Assembly (NCBI RefSeq): GCF_000711965.1
Contig: NZ_JONS01000015.1
Span: forward strand, 1 to 64,000
Source: Actinomyces israelii DSM 43320
GTDB taxonomy: Bacteria; Actinomycetota; Actinomycetes; Actinomycetales; Actinomycetaceae
Direction: 5' to 3'
Length of the DNA stretch: 64,000 nucleotides
Below the pieces are notes generated by a model. That model ran no database searches. It saw only the letters and a list, made by a program, of their open reading frames with translations, and was not told the DNA's origin. This document shows positions 60,061-64,000 of this stretch, one piece after another. The position numbers and the translations under genes are program-made. Positions within the stretch are counted from its first letter, which is position 1; the number at the start of each line of letters is the position of its first letter.

Positions 60061-60066
60061 TAGGGT
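60061..60066 (+). promoter_or_regulatory. Leaderless -10 box TAGGGT of proC
   Basis: TAGGGT is followed by GGGGGC and ATG 60073, the spacing expected for transcription from the start codon itself. Confidence 0.55.
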
Positions 60067-60072
60067 GGGGGC

Positions 60073-60897
60073 ATGACGACCTACGGATTCATCGGTGCGG
60101 GCAACATGGCGGGAGCGATCGTGGTCGGCCTGGTCGCCTCCGGGCGCGGCGCCGACACGACGGTGTGGAGCGCGCACGGCTCGGCCGCGGCACTGGCGGC
60201 GCGCACCGGTGTGCGTCTCGCCTCCGGCCCTGAGGAGCTCGTGCGCGCCGGCGACGTCGTCGTCCTGGCGGTCAAGCCTCACGTTGTCCCCGTCGCGCTG
60301 GCACCGCTGCATGAGGTCCTGGCCGAGCGGGCGCCCCTGGTCGTCTCCATCGCGGCGGGACTGACGACGGCGGACCTGGAGGCCCTGCTGCCGGACGGCG
60401 CCCGGGTGGTGCGGGCCATGCCCAACATGGCGGCGTCCGTGCGCGAGTCCATGACAGCGCTGACGGCGGGCGCGGCGGCGAGCGAGAACGACCTGGAGGC
60501 CGCCGCCTCCCTCATGGGCCTGGTCGGGCGCACGGTGGTCCTGGCGGAGAGGGACTTCCCGGCCTTCACGGCCCTGGCCGGCTCCTCCCCCGCCTTCATC
60601 CTCACCTTCGTCGAGGCGCTCGCCCGGGGCGGGGTGGAGGCGGGGCTGCCCAAGGCGCAGGCGCTCGAGATCATCACCCAGGCGCTGCTCGGCTCTGCGG
60701 CCATGGTCCGCCGCGAGGCGGGGCGCCGGGCTGCGGGCGGGACCGGCCGCACGCCGGCGGACCTGATCGACGCCGTGTGCTCCCCCGGCGGGACGACGGT
60801 GGCGGGCCTGGTCGCCATGGAGCGGCACGGCTTCTCGCCCGCCGTCGTCGAGGCGGTGCGGGCCACCGTCGCCCGCGACCGCGCGCTCGGGGCCTGA
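60073..60897 (+). CDS. proC: Pyrroline-5-carboxylate reductase
   Basis: Last step of proline synthesis, NAD(P)H-dependent reduction of pyrroline-5-carboxylate. 274 residues: YGFIGAGNMAGAIVVGL at the N-terminus, VVLAVKPHVVPVAL, VVRAMPNMAASVRESMTALT, LAGSSPAFILTFVEALARGGV (conserved SGSGPA-type region) and DLIDAVCSPGGTTVAGLVAME. Length and motif order match the family. Neighbouring genes are unrelated, so it is probably monocistronic. Confidence 0.95.
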   Translation: MTTYGFIGAGNMAGAIVVGLVASGRGADTTVWSAHGSAAALAARTGVRLASGPEELVRAGDVVVLAVKPHVVPVALAPLHEVLAERAPLVVSIAAGLTTADLEALLPDGARVVRAMPNMAASVRESMTALTAGAAASENDLEAAASLMGLVGRTVVLAERDFPAFTALAGSSPAFILTFVEALARGGVEAGLPKAQALEIITQALLGSAAMVRREAGRRAAGGTGRTPADLIDAVCSPGGTTVAGLVAMERHGFSPAVVEAVRATVARDRALGA

Positions 60898-60957
60898 GCG
60901 CGCCCCGGGCCGCGCGGCCGGTCGGGCCGCCTGCGCAGCACCCGCCGTCATCCGGTA

Positions 60958-62712
60958 TCAGCCCCGGGCGAGGTGCCAGCGGGAGGCGGCCGTGGACGCC
61001 TCGACGAAGTCGCGGAAGGGGCCGGGGGCGGCGGCCAGGTCGGCCGGCGCGCCCCGCTGCGCCACCCGCGCGCCGCCGTCGGCGGGCTCCAGGAAGACGA
61101 CCTCGTCGGCCCGCCGGACCGTGGACAGGCGGTGGGCCACCACGATGACGGTGCGCCCGTGGGACAGGTCGCGCACGACCTCGGTGATCGCCGACTCATT
61201 CTCCCCGTCCAGGGCGGAGGTGATCTCGTCGAGCAGGAGGATCGGGGCGTCCTTGACGAAGGCGCGGGCGATGGCCACGCGCTGGCGCTCGCCGCCGGAC
61301 AGGCTCAGGCCGCCGGGGCCCACCCTCGTGTCCCACCCGTGCGGGAGCGCCTCGATGACCCGGTCCAGGCGGGCGCGGCGGGCCGCCTCAGCCAGCTCGG
61401 CGTCGGTGGCCCCGGGCCGGGCGACGCGCAGGTTCTCCCGGATGGTCGTGTCGAAGAGGTAGACGTCCTGGAAGACCATGGAGGTCATGGCCATGACCTC
61501 GGCGGTGGGCAGGGCGCGCACGTCGGCGCCGCCGATGGTCACGGCCCCGGAGCCGACGTCCCAGAAGCGGGCGGCCAGGCGCAGGATCGTGGACTTGCCG
61601 GCGCCGGAGGGGCCCACCAGCGCGGTGACGCGCCCCTGCGGCGCGGTCAGGGACACGTCCTTCAGGACGGGGCGGCCCTCGTCGTAGGAGAAGGAGACGC
61701 TCTCCAGGGCGATCGTGGTGCCCTCGGGGCGGGCCCGCTCCTCAGGGGCGGGCTCGGGCAGGGGCTCGGCGTCGAGGATGGAGCTCATGGCGGTCAGGGC
61801 GACCCGGGCGCCATCGGCCTCGGTGGAGAACAGGGCGGCCCTGGTCAGCGGCATGAGCATGCGCGAGGTGACGGCCATGATCGCCAGGTAGGCGACCACG
61901 TCGAGCCGGTGGCCGCTGACCAGCGACAGGCCGGTGGCCATGACCAGGGCGAAGGCCGTATTGACCACGAGGTTGAAGGCCTGGGCGGGCCGGCTCTTGA
62001 TGCGCAGGCTGTTCAGGGTGGCCTCGGAGTCGGCCTCGAGGACCGCGCGCACCGGCTCCCAGCCGGTCTCGGTGACACCGCTGGCGCGCAGCACCGGCTG
62101 GAGGCGGGCGAACTCGACCAGGCGGCCGGCCGCCGCCGCCGAGGCGGAGTCCTCCAGCTCGTTGGCACGGGTGGTCGCCGCGGCCATGCGCCGCCAGATG
62201 AGGGCCAGGGGGATGATCGTGAGCGCCATGATCAGGGCCAGCGGCCACTCGACGAAGGCCGTGGCCACGAGCATGACCACCGGCACGATGAAGGCGTTGC
62301 ACAGGTGGGGGATGACCAGGGAGGTCAGGTGCGACAGGGTGTTGACCTCCTTGGATGTCGCGTTGACCACGGCGGCCTGCCGCTGGGCGCTGAACCAGCC
62401 CAGCGGCAGGGCGAGGACGTGCTCGGCGACCCGGTCGATCATGGTGTCGCAGACCTCGTAGACGCTCACCCGGTAGGAGCGGAACATGGCGAAGGCGTCC
62501 ACGGCGAAGGTGATGACCCCCAGCGCCACGACGGCGGCGAGCCAGGGGGCCAGGGAGCTCGAACGCCCGTAGAGGGCGCGCAGGAAGGGGACCATGAGCG
62601 CCAGGGTCACTCCCTGGAGGACCGCCGAGGCGACGAACCAGGCGAGCACCACCCGCATCTCGCGCGCGTTGACCAGGCGCAGCAGCATCGTCCACATCGT
62701 CCGCACGGTCAT
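60958..62712 (-). CDS. ABC exporter half-transporter (IrtB-like)
   Basis: 584 residues: six-helix membrane domain (1-320), ATPase with Walker A GPSGAGKST, QDVYLFDTTIRENL, signature LSLSGGERQRVAIARAF, Walker B ILLLDEITSALD and H-loop VVAHRLSTV. Walker B reads DEITSALD. It pairs with the overlapping gene at 62709 to form a heterodimer like mycobacterial IrtAB, which imports and reduces siderophores, or a CydDC-type exporter. The substrate is not known; no siderophore synthesis genes are in the window. Confidence 0.88.
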   Translation of the reverse strand: MTVRTMWTMLLRLVNAREMRVVLAWFVASAVLQGVTLALMVPFLRALYGRSSSLAPWLAAVVALGVITFAVDAFAMFRSYRVSVYEVCDTMIDRVAEHVLALPLGWFSAQRQAAVVNATSKEVNTLSHLTSLVIPHLCNAFIVPVVMLVATAFVEWPLALIMALTIIPLALIWRRMAAATTRANELEDSASAAAAGRLVEFARLQPVLRASGVTETGWEPVRAVLEADSEATLNSLRIKSRPAQAFNLVVNTAFALVMATGLSLVSGHRLDVVAYLAIMAVTSRMLMPLTRAALFSTEADGARVALTAMSSILDAEPLPEPAPEERARPEGTTIALESVSFSYDEGRPVLKDVSLTAPQGRVTALVGPSGAGKSTILRLAARFWDVGSGAVTIGGADVRALPTAEVMAMTSMVFQDVYLFDTTIRENLRVARPGATDAELAEAARRARLDRVIEALPHGWDTRVGPGGLSLSGGERQRVAIARAFVKDAPILLLDEITSALDGENESAITEVVRDLSHGRTVIVVAHRLSTVRRADEVVFLEPADGGARVAQRGAPADLAAAPGPFRDFVEASTAASRWHLARG

Positions 62713-64000
62713 TCCCCCTCTCCGGCGGTGGCCGCGGCGGCTCCGGCGCGATCGCGGCCCTCGGGGTCGTCATCGCCGTCATCATCATCTGAGCCGCCGG
62801 GGCCGCCGGGGTCCAGGTCCTGGCTGCGCCACATGGAGGCGTAGCGGCCGTCCGCCACCACGAGCTCGTCATGGCGGCCGCGCTCGACGATCCGCCCGTC
62901 GTCGACGACGAGGATCTGGTCGGCGTCGCGCACGGTGGACAGGCGGTGGGCGATGACGATGACGGTGCGGCCGGCGGTCAGGCGGGACAGGGCCAGGTGG
63001 ATGTCGCGCTCGGAGGCGGGGTCGGCCTGGGCGGTGGCCTCGTCCAGGACGAGGACGGGGGCGTCCTGGAGGTAGGCGCGGGCGAGAGTCACCCGCTGGC
63101 GCTCGCCGCCCGACAGGAAGCCGCCCTCCTCACCCAGGACGGTGTCGTAGCCGCGGGGCAGGCGCATGATGCGTTCGTGGATGCAGGCGGCCCGCGCCGC
63201 GGCCTCGATCTGCTCGCGGGTGGCCCCGGGGCGGCCCAGGGCGATGTTGTCGGCCACGGAGTCGTGCGACAGGTCCACGTCCTGCAGCACGATCGCGACC
63301 CTGGAGAGCAGCCAGGGGAAGGTCGCCTCGCGCACGTCGATGCCGGCCACGCGCACGGCGCCGTCGTCGACGTCGTAGAAGCGGGCGATGAGGCGGGCCA
63401 GGGTGGACTTCCCGCCGCCGGAGGGGCCGACGAGGGCGGTGACGGTGCCCGGCTCGGCGGTGAAGGACACGCCCCGCAGCACCGGGGAGCCGGCCTCGTA
63501 GGAGAAGGTGACGCCGTCGGCCTCCACGCGCCCCGGGGCCGGCCCCTCCCCCTCGTTGCGGGCGCCCTCGGGCATGGGCGACTGGGACAGGAGCTCGGCG
63601 GTGGTCTGGGCGGCCATGCGGGACTCGTACATCTGCTGCATCATGCCGACCAGCGTCTGCAGCCCCTCGGGCAGGCCCAGCGCCAGGAGGAAGAAGGGCA
63701 GGGTGGCGGACGGCTGCGTCCATCCCCGGGCCACGAAGAGGACCGCCAGGGGCGCGACGGTGGCGAAGACGGTGGCGGGGCGCAGGAAGGCGCCCATGAG
63801 GCTGATGGTCCTCCCGGAGGCGGAGACCCACTCGTAGGAGATGTCGGAGAAGTGCTCGCGGGCGGCGTTGAAGCGGGTGCGGGTGGCGTCGGCGGCCTGG
63901 AAGCTCTTGATCTCCTTGACGCCCTCGAGCATCTCGACGGTGGCGGCCGCCAGCCGGGTCTGGGCGACGCCGAAGCGGTCGGTGATGTCACCGAAGCCGC
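62709..64000 (-). CDS. ABC exporter half-transporter, partial (IrtA-like)
   Basis: At least 430 residues; the frame continues across the right edge (GFGDITDRFGVAQTRLAAAT before ML EGVKEIKSFQAADATRT), so the N-terminal part of the membrane domain is missing. Visible: last helices, VEMLEGVKEIKSF, ATPase with Walker A GPSGGGKST, QDVDLSHDSVADNI, signature FLSGGERQRVTLARAY, Walker B VLVLDEATAQADP and H-loop IAHRLSTV. An Asp-rich C-terminus (GGSDDDDGDDDPEGRD) follows. It overlaps the partner gene by four bases. The DEATAQAD form suggests an asymmetric heterodimer. Confidence 0.9.
   Translation of the reverse strand, partial: GFGDITDRFGVAQTRLAAATVEMLEGVKEIKSFQAADATRTRFNAAREHFSDISYEWVSASGRTISLMGAFLRPATVFATVAPLAVLFVARGWTQPSATLPFFLLALGLPEGLQTLVGMMQQMYESRMAAQTTAELLSQSPMPEGARNEGEGPAPGRVEADGVTFSYEAGSPVLRGVSFTAEPGTVTALVGPSGGGKSTLARLIARFYDVDDGAVRVAGIDVREATFPWLLSRVAIVLQDVDLSHDSVADNIALGRPGATREQIEAAARAACIHERIMRLPRGYDTVLGEEGGFLSGGERQRVTLARAYLQDAPVLVLDEATAQADPASERDIHLALSRLTAGRTVIVIAHRLSTVRDADQILVVDDGRIVERGRHDELVVADGRYASMWRSQDLDPGGPGGSDDDDGDDDPEGRDRAGAAAATAGEGE

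Noticed and set aside
1-64000. CRISPR array, rRNA or tRNA genes
   Set aside because: No regularly spaced repeats with unique spacers; no tRNA-like cloverleaf with a recognisable T-loop was found by reading, though a covariance search could still find one.

Overview
The window is a 64 kb piece of a very GC-rich actinobacterial chromosome. Codon third positions are almost all G or C, GTG starts are common, and several genes appear leaderless, with a TANNNT-type -10 box ending six or seven bases before the start codon. The ileS leader carries an actinobacterial-type T-box. Together with the trehalose PTS, the LysE/LysG pair and the smc-ftsY-ffh neighbourhood, this fits the Actinomycetaceae (Actinomyces or Schaalia-like). 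That assignment is inference; no 16S rRNA, tRNA gene, CRISPR array or insertion sequence was seen.

Layout. 0.2-3.7 kb: two tandem paralogous membrane-anchored proteins of unknown function. 3.7-9.2 kb: an AgcS amino-acid/cation symporter, then an ABC-2 exporter with its own NarL-type two-component system. 9.3-11.7 kb: a B3/B4-domain protein, a repeat-rich intergenic block and a RecF-like AAA ATPase. 11.7-21.1 kb: core secretion and chromosome genes on the minus strand (ffh, ftsY, a small membrane protein, smc), interrupted by the divergent lysE/lysG pair. 21.1-28 kb: a second two-component system between two ABC modules; the downstream module resembles lantibiotic-immunity (LanFEG) transporters with the two permeases fused. 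28-32.5 kb: an S41-like peptidase, ndk, an orphan dhaL and folC.

32.9-34.3 kb holds the least explained locus. It encodes a secreted four-cysteine protein with a Gly/Ala-rich hydrophobic hairpin, overlapped by a gene for a tiny cationic two-helix membrane protein. A near-duplicate of the small gene lies just upstream. It looks like a bacteriocin or toxin with immunity proteins, but the function is inferred. From 46.1 kb down to 34.3 kb the minus strand carries an exopolysaccharide cluster: GT2, UDP-sugar dehydrogenase, fused GT4-GT4, Wzy-like polymerase, acyltransferase and Wzx-like flippase. Its last gene overlaps a third histidine kinase, which is followed by a response regulator and a MacB/FtsX-type ABC transporter.

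46.5-64 kb: ileS with its T-box leader; a trehalose locus (treR with a one-base frameshift in a G8 tract, an EIIABC permease with EIIA at the N-terminus, and treC with two abutting operator-like 16-mers upstream); several hypothetical proteins; an SDR oxidoreductase with a repeat-encoded Ser-Gln start; a GH13 glycosidase; proC; and a heterodimeric IrtAB-like ABC exporter cut by the right edge. Three ABC/two-component modules, two GH13 enzymes and the EPS cluster suggest a host-associated bacterium that handles sugars and peptide or antimicrobial stress. Several intergenic regions carry strong inverted or dispersed repeats that the gene content does not explain.
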